NCBI RefSeq assembly: GCF_001186125.1
Contig: NW_014040396.1
Location: 42,800 to 64,085 of the forward strand
Source of the DNA: Sphaeroforma arctica JP610
Lineage: Eukaryota > Opisthokonta > Ichthyosporea > Ichthyophonida
Direction of reading: 5' to 3'
Length of the DNA: 21,286 bases
Every line of letters starts with the position of its first letter. Positions within the stretch are counted from its first letter, which is position 1. Below the pieces are notes generated by a model, which saw only the letters and a list, made by a program, of their open reading frames with translations, had not been told where the DNA came from and did not search any database. Both the position numbers and the translations under genes were made by a program. This document shows, one piece after another, positions 1-9,224 of the stretch.

Positions 1-146
1 GTCCGGATTGGTATCAGACATCAAACGATAATGTCCATGCTACTCACAGAGCGCGATTGTTAACAAACGCTCAAAATCGGGCACAAACAATTCCGACCCC
101 TGATGAGATGCCGCCTAATGGTCCGAATTTGTATCAGGACTCGAAA
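1..146 (+). repeat. Trace of a 120-bp, in-frame tandem repeat in A's gag
   Basis: The first 26 bases (gtccggattggtatcaga and following) closely resemble the bases starting at 121 (gtccgaatttgtatcagg). The spacing is 120 bp, which is 40 codons, and both read in the same frame as DWYQTS-like and LYQDS-like peptides. Element B has this peptide once in the matching part of its gag (DWYQES, near 17570-17600). The rest of the first unit lies outside the window, so only the junction is visible. Confidence 0.5.
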
Positions 147-1694
147 ACCTTGGGGAAATCGCCTGATAGATTTTTTTTTTGGAACCAGCGGATTTACACT
201 TGGACATGGACACTCCTCGTAATTTATCGTCGTCGGCAAAGCGTTCCTTTGATGCCTTCCGCAGAGTAATGAAGTTATCGCAGCAACAGATGAACCAGAG
301 TCATGTGGCAACGAACTTATTTCGTGATAAGTTGCAATATCACCGTAAACCACGTTCACCAGATGAGTTGCAGGAGAATTCTCAGGATGCGGCGAATGTC
401 CCTATTGATGCAATTGCATACCGCAAGCACCTTCCTGTTCATCACGACCGCTACTTGGAAGACCCACAGGCAGTGAAACGTCATAAAGACTCGGAACCTA
501 CGGAGCCTAGCAATACTGCATCGACAGCGGCCGCGATGAAACTGCAAGTTTTTCAACTGACCCAACGAATGATGCAGGCAGAAGCGGACGGACGCATAGA
601 CGATGTGCGTGCGCTACAGGGTCTAATTCGTGCGTCGAATGAGACACTGAAGACGTGTTCAATAACGGTCGACAAACGAACACCGAAGGAATGGCCACCC
701 AACCCACATGGTAACTATTATTTGGACAATCCGCAGAAGATACAGTTACACGCTTTTATCTTGGACTGGCACAAGAATGCGCGATTCCACAAGCTAGAAC
801 CGATTCATATGCAAATGGGTTTACACCGAGCTCTACAGCATGAAAGGGCTCCTAAGGCGCTATTGGATTTTATTGTGGAAAACGAGCAAAAATTACAGTC
901 TATGACCTTTGAGGCTGCCACTACTTTTATTGTACGTACACAAGAGCAAGACCTGGAAGATAATGCATACCGCCAGGTGTTAGCATGCATGAAGCTGAAG
1001 CCATCGGTACCGCTTGATACTCAGATTCGTGATTTTGAACGCCAGGTGGAGTTCATGGAAATGCGACAATATGAGAACCCCCTAAAAGTATACCGCAACC
1101 ATGGTGTACTTAATCTTATACGCCAAGCTGCAGGTGGGGCGTACTACCGGGATACTTTTCGAATGCAACCCCTAAAACTACTCGTCTGAAAAGATACGCG
1201 ATGCATTCCGTGTGAACATTGACAAATCAGAAGAAAATCGCCAAGACAAGTTTTCGCGACCTCTACGAATTCCGGGGAACTCGCGATCACGCTCAAATTT
1301 GCGTATGCACCGCCTACGTCGAACCCACGGGTTCGTTGTTGGTCATGTGAACAAAACATTTCGCCGACATGCGAGTCGTTGTCTTAACTTACAACAAGTA
1401 CCGGTCCAGACTAGCACAGGTAGCCGCACACAAAATGGTGGGGCTACAGTTCAATGTACATCGGCTACAAGCACATCGACACGCGGGACTCACGGATCGG
1501 GTACTAATTTCCGACCCTGTGTTAACTTTGTGGACGGTGATATCATGCCTGATCAACCAACCACCGAGACGGGGGAGACTGAAGTGATGCACATTCATGA
1601 TTTGGTCAATGAGTCGTATGTGCAGAGTGACGATGAGTTGATGGAAGAAGAGCAGACACCCGATGGTTGGGAAGTTGGAACAGATTCGGACTGA
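3..1694 (+). pseudogene. gag: gag remnant of element A (capsid-like core plus acidic C-terminal tail)
   Basis: Remains of the structural polyprotein that would form the particle. The central part (about 680-1170) reads like a retrotransposon capsid: a hydrophobic, helical region with stretches such as IQLHAFILDWHKNARFH, LLDFIVENEQKLQSM and MEMRQYENPLKVYRNHG. The middle (about 530-650) has a predicted coiled-coil stretch rich in Q, M, E and A. The last part (about 1390-1694) is hydrophilic and then acidic, ending in a stretch with MHIHDLVNESYV. The same order occurs in element B's gag on the minus strand (15877-18278), which supports real gag identity, because an unrelated gene would not be repeated with protease and pol behind it. 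The start codon lies outside the window. Identity as gag is inferred from position and from the copy in B; the sequence is too diverged to name a subfamily. Confidence 0.82.
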
Positions 1695-1703
1695 CAGGCT
1701 GGG

Positions 1704-2170
1704 GTGCCTGATGTGAACATGTGTATGTCATTTAGTCGTACGGCAACAAGAATATTTGCAGTAAAAGATAAATTGTTTCCTACTGACAACCGTGTATATG
1801 TTACTTTGCAAGTGAACGGACGTGATATGTGCACCCTTGTTGACACAGGGGCCAACCGTTCAGTCATCGCTCAGGCATCCGCAGCTAATGCATACCTCTC
1901 TATTACACCACCGGCCAAGGATAGTTACATATACTTGGCGGACAAAGCCTTCAGGACTCCACGCTTGGGGAAAACACAAGCGACAAAGGTCCAGTACGGG
2001 TCAGCTGCTACTGAGGGTTGTACATTTGAACTTATGAACCTACCGGATAACATTGATATAATATTGGGTATGGATATTATGGGTGAGTTGGGATTAGGCT
2101 TAACCGGATTAGTATCTCCATTTCCAGAGATTAATCATAATGTTATGGATGAACTACTAGAACCAATCAA
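1704..2170 (+). pseudogene. Aspartic protease remnant of element A
   Basis: The protease would cut the Gag-Pol polyprotein. The catalytic signature is plain: LVDTGANRSVI around 1837-1870, preceded by a strand reading RVYVTLQVNGRDMCT, as in retropepsins. The flap and second hydrophobic-glycine motif follow in order (IDIILGMDIMGELGL near 2053-2100), matching the I-[LI]-G-x-D element seen in gypsy proteases. Element B carries the same protease on the minus strand (15342-15800). The segment leads without an obvious spacer into reverse transcriptase, as expected in Ty3/gypsy pol. Confidence 0.88.
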
Positions 2171-2229
2171 TATTCGAATGGCCCCAAACTTGTCCGAGCC
2201 AGGTGATAAACGCGCACGCCTACGCCAAT

Positions 2230-3530
2230 ACCTGGATGCTAATGACACTATTCTGGATGCAGCTCGCTGCACACTCCCGGGTAGTGAGGTGTCACTCCCT
2301 ATTCCTCGGGATAAACTCCTGGGCCTACGTCGGCAGACAAGAAATTTTGTATCTGACAAATACAAACCACATGTAACGAAGCAAGTAGACAAATGGGAAT
2401 ACGAACTGGTCACCAATCGTCGAACATCGGCGTCGATCGCTAACCTTCCTTTGTTGGCAGTACCATCATTCACACCGTCGGGTGAACCTATTAAGGTGCG
2501 CGTGTGCTTGAACCTGCGGCAGATTAACACTCCTATTCCGGGCGATCAGTTTACGTTTCCAAAGGTCAACGAAATCATCAGCAACTTGAAGGGCAAACGT
2601 TACTACAGGTGCACGTCGATTCGCAGCACATGTTTTCGTTTACATGGAACAGTCAGCAGTACTCGTTTACGTCGGCTTCCTTTGGATTGACGACACTCAC
2701 GTCACAATTTCAACGTACAATCAGAAATTTGATGGCAGGACTGGACGTGCAATGATATGTTGATGATCTAATAATTGCATCGGACGATTACGAGGAGCAC
2801 ATTGCTACGGTTCAAGAGGTCATTCGACTCTTGACGGAGAAAAGCTTCAAACTTAATCAGAAGAAATGTCACTTTGCGGTGCGAGAGGTGATGGTCCTGG
2901 GAAAGAAGATATCAGCTAATGACATTGACGTGGATCATGAGAAGCAGCAACGTTTAATTGACTGGCCAGTTCCAAGATGTCAAAGGGATATTGCCTCTGC
3001 GTTAGGATTAGCAAAATTTCTACATGAGCATCTACCGAACTTTGCACACAAGATAGCTCCACTCCGAACATTCTCTAAACTTAAGCCAAAGGAGCCCAAT
3101 GGGGATCGTTGGAAGCCAGAACATCAATTGGCGTGGGATCAGATGAAGGAGGCTATCGTATCGGCAGTCAGGTTGAACTTTTCTGTTGATGGTGTACCAC
3201 TTGAGTTAGAGGCGGATGCAAGCGATTATGGAATTGGTGGCGCATTGTTTCAATTGATTGACGGACGCAAACATTACCTGATATTCTTCTCGAAAACTCT
3301 CAACAAGGCACAGCAGGCATATGCAACCCCGATGAAAGAATTATTAGCACTTACCTATGTTTTGGTTCACTTCCATGATCATTTCATTGGACAACGGTTT
3401 ACTGTACATATAGCTGAATAGCATGTTGCAGCGATGGCATCATATTATTGTACAGTTCAATTTTACTATTACACATGTACCTGGAGAACTGAACAAGTTG
3501 TCAGACCTGTGGAGTAGTTTTCATGAGGGC
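2230..3530 (+). pseudogene. Reverse transcriptase and RNase H remnants of element A
   Basis: RT copies the element's RNA into DNA, and RNase H removes the RNA template. Early RT is visible as VRVCLNLRQINTPIPGDQFTFPKV (about 2495-2565), the region with the conserved R-x-C-x-D/N-x-R and N-x-x-[TI] residues of gypsy RTs. The polymerase active-site box YVDDLIIAS lies at 2756-2782, followed by the usual KKCHFAVREVMVLG stretch. The RNase H part starts near 3180, with LEADASDYGIGGALFQ and then FFSKTLNKAQQAYATPMKELLAL, which is the classic D-A-S and [KQ]-E-[LI]-L-A pair. The connection peptide resembling ITHVPGELN lies near 3465-3495. It is degraded. It is not clear that element B keeps this part; in B only the beginning of RT is recognisable. 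Confidence 0.9.
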
Positions 3531-3583
3531 ACGGCGGATATCAACTACCCCGTGGTGTTCTATACGTCATGTTGAAAGTTGTT

Positions 3584-3990
3584 TCCGGATTTCTTTGACC
3601 AGATCCAGAAGCACTTTGGACCAACGACGTCGACGCTTTTGCCTCGAGTCCTAACGCTCAGCTTCGCCAATACTGGTCGTACGACAAGGATGGCGGGGCG
3701 TTTAAATTTGACTGGAGTAAATACAACGCATGGATGAACCCACCGTGGCGTCTTATACATAAGGTGTTGCGTAAGGTGTTGAAGGACAGGGCGTCGGCAA
3801 CAATATGTTTACCGTTGAATACACGTGCGCCATGATTCCCTTTACTTCTATCGATGATACAAGCAGAACGTACGGCTCACACATTCTTGAAGCACGGCTC
3901 CCAGGCTTGTCTAAAACCCTAAACCCTAAAACCATCGTGGTACGTATTGGCCCTCCATCTAGGTACAAAGTCAATCCATCATTTTGGTGT
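3584..3990 (+). pseudogene. Dam-like (DIRS-type) adenine methyltransferase-like segment of element A
   Basis: This segment lies between RNase H and integrase, where a normal Ty3/gypsy element has only a short linker. Readable peptides are FDQIQKHFGP, then VDAFASSPNAQLRQYWSY, then WMNPPWRLIHKVLRKV, with the NPPW codons at 3737-3748. This order (a hydrophobic strand ending in D-x-F-A-S, an N-A-Q motif, a tryptophan-rich stretch, NPPW, then an L-I-x-x-V-L helix) is what the phage Dam-like family and the MT domain of DIRS retroelements show. NPP[YFW] is the catalytic motif IV of N6-adenine methyltransferases. Element C has a matching segment at the same pol position (about 11340-11790). Seen: the motifs and the order. 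Known: DIRS elements carry such a domain before their tyrosine recombinase. Inferred: common origin. The segment is broken. Confidence 0.6.
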
Positions 3991-4039
3991 GGCTTAGGCT
4001 TGAAGGTACCTGTATTTGAAGACGCTAGTACACATTATC

Positions 4040-4560
4040 AAGAAGATTGGGCACAATCGTTGATGACGAAACGAACGCGACAGATCCCTGCACAAATTCC
4101 TGAGATATGTGCGGGTGCTACAGTGATGAATCATCCAGGGCACGAGGAAGCAAACCGTCGTGTACAGTTGACATGCCAATTCCATGAACAAGGACATTCG
4201 GCCCCAGCAGTTACAGTACAACAGATGCGCGACGATGGACATAACTGGGACCAGATGCTTCCAATCACAGAAGTGGTCCGCAAGTTATGTCGCACATGCT
4301 TGGGCAACGATACGATGAAAAAAGGTTTTCATCCTTTAATGAATATTACCGCTCGGTATCCCTGGGATCACATACAAATGGATCCCATTCCTATGGCGGT
4401 CACATCCACTAAAGAAACCAAATTTATTTTACATGTGCTTGATGTGGCGTCGGGCTACTCTATTATACGGGCGATACCTGCGAAGGATGCAAAGACAGTG
4501 GCGGCAGAGTTAGTGTCAGTGTTTGGTGAGCATGGATTTCCTCTTAAGATTCAAAGTGAC
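4040..4560 (+). pseudogene. Integrase remnant of element A, N-terminal and first catalytic part
   Basis: Integrase would join the new cDNA to the host chromosome. The zinc-binding end is suggested by HEQGH... and KLCRTCLGNDTMKKG, and the DDE core begins at YPWDHIQMDPIP (first aspartate, about 4365) with FILHVLDVASGYSIIRAIPAK behind it. The second catalytic aspartate falls in FPLKIQSD, directly at the end of this arm. Element B is inserted at this point, so the remaining core is at 18763 onwards. Element B's own copy (14056-15110) is not interrupted here and gives the empty-site reading. Confidence 0.9.
4557..4560. repeat. Target-site duplication TGAC, left copy (insertion of B into A)
   Basis: TGAC at 4557-4560 directly precedes element B's left LTR, and TGAC at 18759-18762 directly follows its right LTR. 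In the uninterrupted integrase of element B (minus strand, near 14800) the corresponding sequence has one copy of this site. A duplication of 4-6 bp is usual for LTR integrases. Confidence 0.9.
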
Positions 4561-4698
4561 TGTGGTCAAAACCAAGTAACACTTAATAAGGAGTGTTAAG
4601 TCTGAAATAAGTGAACTCAGTCAAAAGTGTCGTTATGATCGGCGCGTCTGCTGTATTTATTTATCACGTTCCTGTGTGGAACGAGATTTTCTCTAACA

Positions 4699-4722
4699 AC
4701 GGGTAATTATGAAAATACCCGT
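4699..4722. repeat. Inverted repeat (hairpin) inside the B LTR
   Basis: ACGGGTA (4699-4705) and TACCCGT (4716-4722) are perfect reverse complements around a 10-base loop. The matching place in the right LTR (about 18513-18536) keeps the arrangement with two changed pairs. Its role is unknown; it could be part of the transcript's R region fold. Confidence 0.5.
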
Positions 4723-4809
4723 ATCTATGGTTTTCGTCTCCTGGTTACTAAATTATGATGATACCTCTTGAGTCATCAATCATTCATATTAAATTCTCTG
4801 TCTTAATAT

Positions 4810-4919
4810 TAGGTCCGGTCCCTCTGAGTACGGTCCTGAAATATTTTACTTAGGTCCGGTCCTCTGGTCCGGTCCTAAAATTACACTTGTAGGTTGGGCC
4901 CTCTGGTCCAGTCCTAAAT
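4810..4919. repeat. Three ~35-41-bp tandem units in the B LTR, rich in GGTCC
   Basis: Three consecutive units each start TAGGT and contain GGTCC/GGTCCTAAA-type words (starting about 4810, 4851 and 4890). The same three units are in the right LTR (about 18624-18733). In the minus-strand reading these lie close to the upstream (U3) end of the LTR, where promoters and enhancers usually sit, so a repeated regulatory word is plausible but not shown. Confidence 0.7.
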
Positions 4920-7350
4920 GTCCGTCCAGGGTACTTTGTCCACAGCCCCGCCAAGTTGGGTGTTGGTGTGTTTCAATAATCTTTGAGAGTCTCTGTAATA
5001 AAATCTGTATTTGAAATAAAAATATAAAGGAAATATCCTACACGGATCGTGGGTTATTGTATCGTCGGAGATGTTCTTTACAGTTTCATCAGAGTGTCGT
5101 AAATATAAGGAAACAACCAGCAATACACAACTGTAAATAGACAAAAGTATCCCCACAAAATAAAGATTTTTTTTTTTAAAGATCCAAAAATGTGTCAGAA
5201 TTTATGATATAGTATCGCTTTTACTTTGTCGTGTGTCGTAAATATCCATTATGCTATATATTTATGCCACGCAACTAGTATGCGTACGTCACTGCGTCCC
5301 TATTTAACACATTGTGCAATCTTACTGTCGTAAAGTTGTTATAGCCGCTGTCTATATGGTTCTTTATATATTATAAAATTGATTGGTTCTTACTACGATT
5401 GAGTATGACTCGTGTGCCATATTTATACAAGTTGAATCCGTTAATACGTTTATAGTCTTTATGAAATATGGTTAGGTGTGTGTTGATCTGTATGTAACGT
5501 TTTCTAATACATATCGGTAAAACGTTTCAACGGGTTCAGTTATATAATGAAGCCGTGAATGCTATATGTTGATAGAAAATTAACAGTAAGACCCGATTAT
5601 ATGTGTGCGTATTATGGTGCTTTATGTGTTCATTAATTACTAGTTAGTATAGATATGGTTACTTTTCATTAGGTGTCGATTTGTCGATTGTAAAATGTCT
5701 GAGTGGCCATCTGCCATCCTAATGCTACTATGTGGATGACCTCCCGCAGTGTTTCCGAGTTTAAGTATTTAATGTATTAGTAATCTCATCTATTTTATAT
5801 TTAACGTACTGCGATTCATTGTAAATGGAAATGTCTTTTGTTGTAACATACTTCTAATATCACTACCTGTATCATTCTCTTCTATGCTAATACTGGTAAT
5901 ATTTGGACAGCTAATTATGGTATTCCTGTATATGTTGTGTAGTGCAAATATATATGTGTATATGTGTATCTGTTTTCCGTGATATTCTTCGATTCAATTC
6001 GTGTAATGTTTGCAATGTTGTAGCAATTTTATATGTGTATATTCGGAATATATGTCCCTATACATGTAAGTGAGTGTCTCTAAACCCGTGCTGTTAGAAT
6101 GTGTCATGTCACTATTCGTTGTTGTGCTCACTATCATTTGTTTATTAATTATGTCTAGGTAATCGTACATTAAATCACGAACGAATCTTGGTTGTAAATA
6201 TTTGTAAATTCATAAGATGGTTATAAGGTACTACGTATACTTTGTTTATAGTAATAATGATTAGTGTCTACGCGCATGAAATATATGTTCATGTTGACGT
6301 GTCGTGTTACTTGTATAGTACCATTTGGGTATTGTATTACCCAGTACAGTGCGTAATGGCATCAATTTGTGTGATTTCCAATTTATCCTTCCTATACTAT
6401 TGTATTATACCACGGAAGAGGTAATTATATATTGTGTATGTCAATTTATATCCCTGAGTGTCTTTGCCTCCAAGATGTTAGAGGATATATCTTATATTAG
6501 CACTGTCTGGTAGTTAACGAGCCTGTGTGCGTGGTCAATGTGAAATGTTCGTGTGTATTAGTGATTCTATGTTAGATCTTTGCGCTTTTAGTAAAATCGC
6601 CGTTGTATATCTTTATTTTGTAATTATGATAAGTTTAGAACTTCTATTATGTGTACTGATAACACACAACTCCAAAATCTCGTAAAATCACTATCCATTT
6701 GTAGTAAATGTGTGACATCTTAAGTCACGTTATCGTGCCATCTCAAGTATCCGTGTGCGTGATTCAAGTAGAGTTAGGTGTGCGGAAGCCATGTAATTGC
6801 TAAGCTACTGACTTCCTTTATTGTGTCAAAATATGCGTGCCTTAGCATGCTTATTTCCCGATATATACGAATTTACATGTATGTTATATGTTGGTTATTA
6901 CCTGTTTATGTTTGTTAACGTGTATATAAAAACGTTGAGCGTATTTTAAACGTAAACGTTTTTAAAACGCTTTTATTTATTTTTTAAAATGAAAAATTAG
7001 GCCCATTTTTAGTCCCCATTTTTCTGGAAAAATACATAAACGCATCAGACTATAAGCGTAAAACGCGTTAGACTGAAAGAAATACGTTTATGACAGATAT
7101 TATATTTTCATGCCTATTTGCCTCCGATGGTGCAGAAGCCTGTCAGTATACTTGGTGATTGTTCTAATGTTAGTATATCCTCTTCCTTCCTTGTTTTATC
7201 ACAGGTTTGACGAAGCAAATAGAGGCCTGTCTTGTTAATAAACAATGGTTATAGGTGACCTCTACCTGCCCTGCGTATCCAACCCCTTCATATGTGTTGT
7301 ATAATTATCTTCTCGGTTATAAATATTAATTACTTTTTGATGTGTTGTTA

Positions 7351-7368
7351 AATGTGTGTGTGTGTGTG
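7351..7368. repeat. Short (GT)n microsatellite
   Basis: About eight GT units in a row, followed by imperfect GTGGTGTGGTG. It is an ordinary simple repeat inside B's noncoding region. Confidence 0.85.
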
Positions 7369-7440
7369 CGATTGTGGTGTGGTGTCCTCTGAAGCATACT
7401 CGAGTTGGGCGCGCATTCGGCGACTCCGTCACAGCGCCTT

Positions 7441-7620
7441 ACACGTTCCGACTTCTACGTAATAGTGATACATGTTCCGACTCTTGCGTAGTAATGTTAT
7501 ACATGGTCCGCCTCCTACGTAATAATGCCTGCATGTTCCGACTCTTGCGTAATGACGTTGTACAAGTTCCGCCTCTTACGTAATGATGTAACACGTTCCG
7601 ACTTTTACGTAATAATGTTA
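7441..7620 (-). repeat. Tandem array of six ~30-bp units in B's 3' noncoding region
   Basis: Six units of about 30 bp follow without spacers; on the plus strand each reads roughly ACATGTTCCGACTCTTACGT then AATAATGTT. The core TACGTAA or GCGTAA and the word TTCCG[AC]CT are kept in every unit while other positions drift. Element A has a matching but more decayed array (20454-20606) on the opposite strand, at the same place relative to pol. Confidence 0.85.
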
Positions 7621-7639
7621 TCCAGCTCAATACCATTCA

Positions 7640-7935
7640 GGGCGGCTATGCAACACGCTCGAAGCTGCGGTTGCTCACCGACTGTAATGCTCACGCAAAA
7701 TTTAATGCGCCGTGTCCTCAGGGTTGCTCGCCTCTGAGTAAAAATAAACGGGGTGCTCGCCCGTATTCTCAGCATCTAAATTAAACATACATAATCTATT
7801 CTGTCAACTGGGTGCCACGCAACACGTTCGAAGCTGCGGCTAATAACCGAGCTCACACAAAATTCAATGCGCCGTGTCCTCAGGGTTGCTCGCCACTGAG
7901 TTAGAGTCACCAGGGTGCTCGCTTATACTCTTAAG
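7640..7935 (-). repeat. Two ~162-bp direct repeats in B's 3' noncoding region
   Basis: The word AATGCGCCGTGTCCTCAGGG occurs at 7704 and 7866, and GGGTGCTCGC-like and GCAACACG[CT]TCGAAGCTGCGG words recur with the same spacing. Element A has two units of the same sequence, spaced 174 bp, at 20092-20400 in reverse complement. The lineage therefore had a two-unit repeat before A and B separated, or both copies were duplicated in parallel. Confidence 0.85.
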
Positions 7936-8371
7936 CATATAGATATCCTTGCCACACACAACCACCACTCATTGTGTAACGACTTCGTGCGTCGTATGTG
8001 TCATGTTCAAAGGTTTATTTCATGCCTAAGCATATATAGTGTTGCGTTATAATATTCTTGTCGCATCAAAGACAATGTACCACATCACCAACATATCACT
8101 GGGATGTACTTTACTTACTTGCAATTGTGCTGTATTGCCGGTGTCGTTGTACTTGATCTATTTGAATGATACATGATATATAAGACTATTGTAATGTGAA
8201 GTAGTATACTATCCTATCTATGTCGTGCAAGTACTGTGTGCATGTCTCAAAGTCTATGTAAGTTTACTTTATTAATAATCACGTTTGTGTGTGTCTCCTC
8301 TCGTGCAGTTGTCACTCATGCATGCAGTAAGGACGCAGCCCCGGCCAGACATACCATCGACCAAGGCCGCT

Positions 8372-8503
8372 CTAACCTTGGACCAGCCGTCGCTGTCGTC
8401 GACTCTCACGAGTTTGGATTCGCTTACGGTATGCAGTCACCACATTCGGATCATCAAAGGCATCCGCTGTCAGCCATGTGGGAGAGCCCTCTAACCGGCG
8501 TAC
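8372..8503 (-). pseudogene. Last part of element B's pol (chromodomain-like tail)
   Basis: Read on the minus strand, this stretch gives RRLEGSPTWLTADAFDDPN... and ends in RESRRQRRLVQG followed by a stop at 8372-8374. It matches the end of element A's pol (19510-19643, WLEGFPTWVTADAFDDPN ... RRQRRLVQC). The L-V-x-W ... P-x-W pattern is that of chromodomain tails on chromovirus integrases. It is separated from the rest of B's integrase (14056 onward) by the inserted element C. Confidence 0.88.
8500..8503. repeat. Target-site duplication GTAC, left copy (insertion of C into B)
   Basis: GTAC at 8500-8503 directly precedes element C, and GTAC at 14052-14055 directly follows it. Element A has the uninterrupted version, with a single GTAC, near 19513-19516 (cggaatatttggtacgctgg). 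Confidence 0.92.
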
Positions 8504-8855
8504 TGTAAAAGTCGGTCTCGTCTTGGCTGACTATACGATACCAATGCGTTTACGTTAATAAGAAAATACGTTATTACGTTAAAATGTAAAAAATTAAATA
8601 AGTTTAGCTTCAGCCCTTGGTAATGAGCAAAAGATTAGGGGATTTTAGACTGAGACTATTGTCTATATGCTCCGCTCTAATCACTCACTACTCCGGTCTA
8701 GATTTATTTATGTTTTAGTTACTAAGACTAGATATCATTTCATTGGACGCATAGTTTACATTTCACGCCTCGAAACAATTACCTAATCAAACTAACCAAT
8801 AAAATACCTCTAAGCCCAACTTAAGAAAATAAAAATAAAATCAAAACACCAAGCT

Positions 8856-8876
8856 GGTGCAGTATATATCTGCACC
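8856..8876. repeat. Perfect hairpin with TATATAT loop in the C LTR
   Basis: GGTGCAG (8856-8862) and CTGCACC (8870-8876) pair perfectly around TATATAT. The AT core could be a TATA-type promoter element of the LTR, with the inverted repeat as a flanking binding site. That is inference only, and no second copy is available for comparison. Confidence 0.5.
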
Positions 8877-9224
8877 TAAACCCCATCACTTGGTACCTAG
8901 CTCCCCATCCCATTTAAGGCATAGACGGGCACATCTAGTTGGCTGGCTAGGAGGAATCAAAACCATATTGTCCTAAATTCTAACAACTCTGATCCTGTCC
9001 TTTTCTCAGTGGATTATCTTACTCTGAGATCATTATCGAATTATACCATAGGCTTGTACCAACAACCATTTCATGCCTTAGACCCTCTCTCATGGTACTC
9101 CCATTAATTAGAGATTCCCAAAGTGTCATTTTCAGGTGTCAGATTGGTGTCGTTCCTATATTATGTACAATTCTAATTTCAGTGGAAAACCCAATCATTA
9201 TTTTGAAAACCACCTAATTGTCCA

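Larger units (their letters stand above)
1..4560 (+). mobile_element. Element A, left arm: Ty3/gypsy LTR retrotransposon fossil
   Basis: This is the outermost and oldest layer. The order is gag, aspartic protease, reverse transcriptase, RNase H, a methyltransferase-like segment and the start of integrase, which is the Ty3/gypsy order (integrase last) with an added segment. The 5' LTR and the start of gag lie left of the window. The arm stops at 4560, where element B is inserted in the integrase; the element resumes at 18763. The element is broken, with roughly half a dozen or more breaks besides the insertion. It shares its family with element B: gag, protease, integrase and the 3' noncoding region all match B's minus strand. 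Protein-level similarity to B is high over gag and integrase, so the two are close relatives. Confidence 0.93.
4561..4944 (-). repeat. LTR of element B, 3' copy (left end)
   Basis: It begins TGTGGTCAAAACC and ends TTTGTCCACA, giving TG...CA termini with a 5-bp perfect inverted end TGTGG/CCACA. It has the same length as the copy at 18375-18758 and matches it along its whole length with about 20 differences, most of them transitions. The outer side abuts the TGAC target duplication. On the inner side, read on the minus strand, a short G-rich stretch (GGCGGGGC, 4945-4952) touches the LTR and could be a weak polypurine tract. Confidence 0.95.
4945..8371 (-). other. Long noncoding region of element B between pol and the 3' LTR
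   Basis: About 3.4 kb with no credible coding sequence. It is AT-rich, with only short accidental open frames on either strand. It is not unrelated filler: several blocks (about 6690-7050, 7140-7240, 7440-7625, 7640-7935) match, in reverse complement, element A's region 20090-21250 in the same order. It is thus an inherited part of the element, standing where some gypsy elements have an envelope-like third gene, but nothing here reads as one. It contains a 30-bp tandem array, a pair of about 162-bp repeats and a short GT run, listed separately. The part from 4945 to about 6680 holds nothing I can identify, and its counterpart in A is beyond the window. Confidence 0.75.

Noticed and set aside
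9-18. TGGTATCAGA, which resembles an initiator-Met tRNA primer-binding site
   Set aside because: It lies within gag, codes for the DWYQ peptide that B also has, and recurs in modified form 120 bp on. There is no LTR next to it.
3911-3934. Telomere-like CCCTAAACCCTAAAACC run
   Set aside because: Only about two and a half units, and it lies inside A's pol between the methyltransferase-like segment and integrase, where it reads as ordinary coding-like sequence (SKTLNPKT). No further units nearby.
6242-6513. Short hydrophobic open frames as a possible envelope-like third gene of B
   Set aside because: Only 60-62 codons, in AT-rich sequence that gives hydrophobic residues by composition. No conserved motif and no visible signal-peptide plus glycoprotein layout.
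4945-6680. Possible SINE or other small element in B's noncoding region
   Set aside because: I saw no A/B-box pair, no poly-A-ended unit with flanking duplications and no second copy in the window. It is left as undefined AT-rich sequence.
7441-7620. 30-bp repeat array as a possible CRISPR
   Set aside because: Units follow each other without spacers and drift in sequence, and the context is a eukaryotic retrotransposon.
8236-8508. 90-codon plus-strand open frame before element C
   Set aside because: It is the antisense shadow of B's pol tail, and a similar shadow exists opposite A's pol tail (19431-19718).
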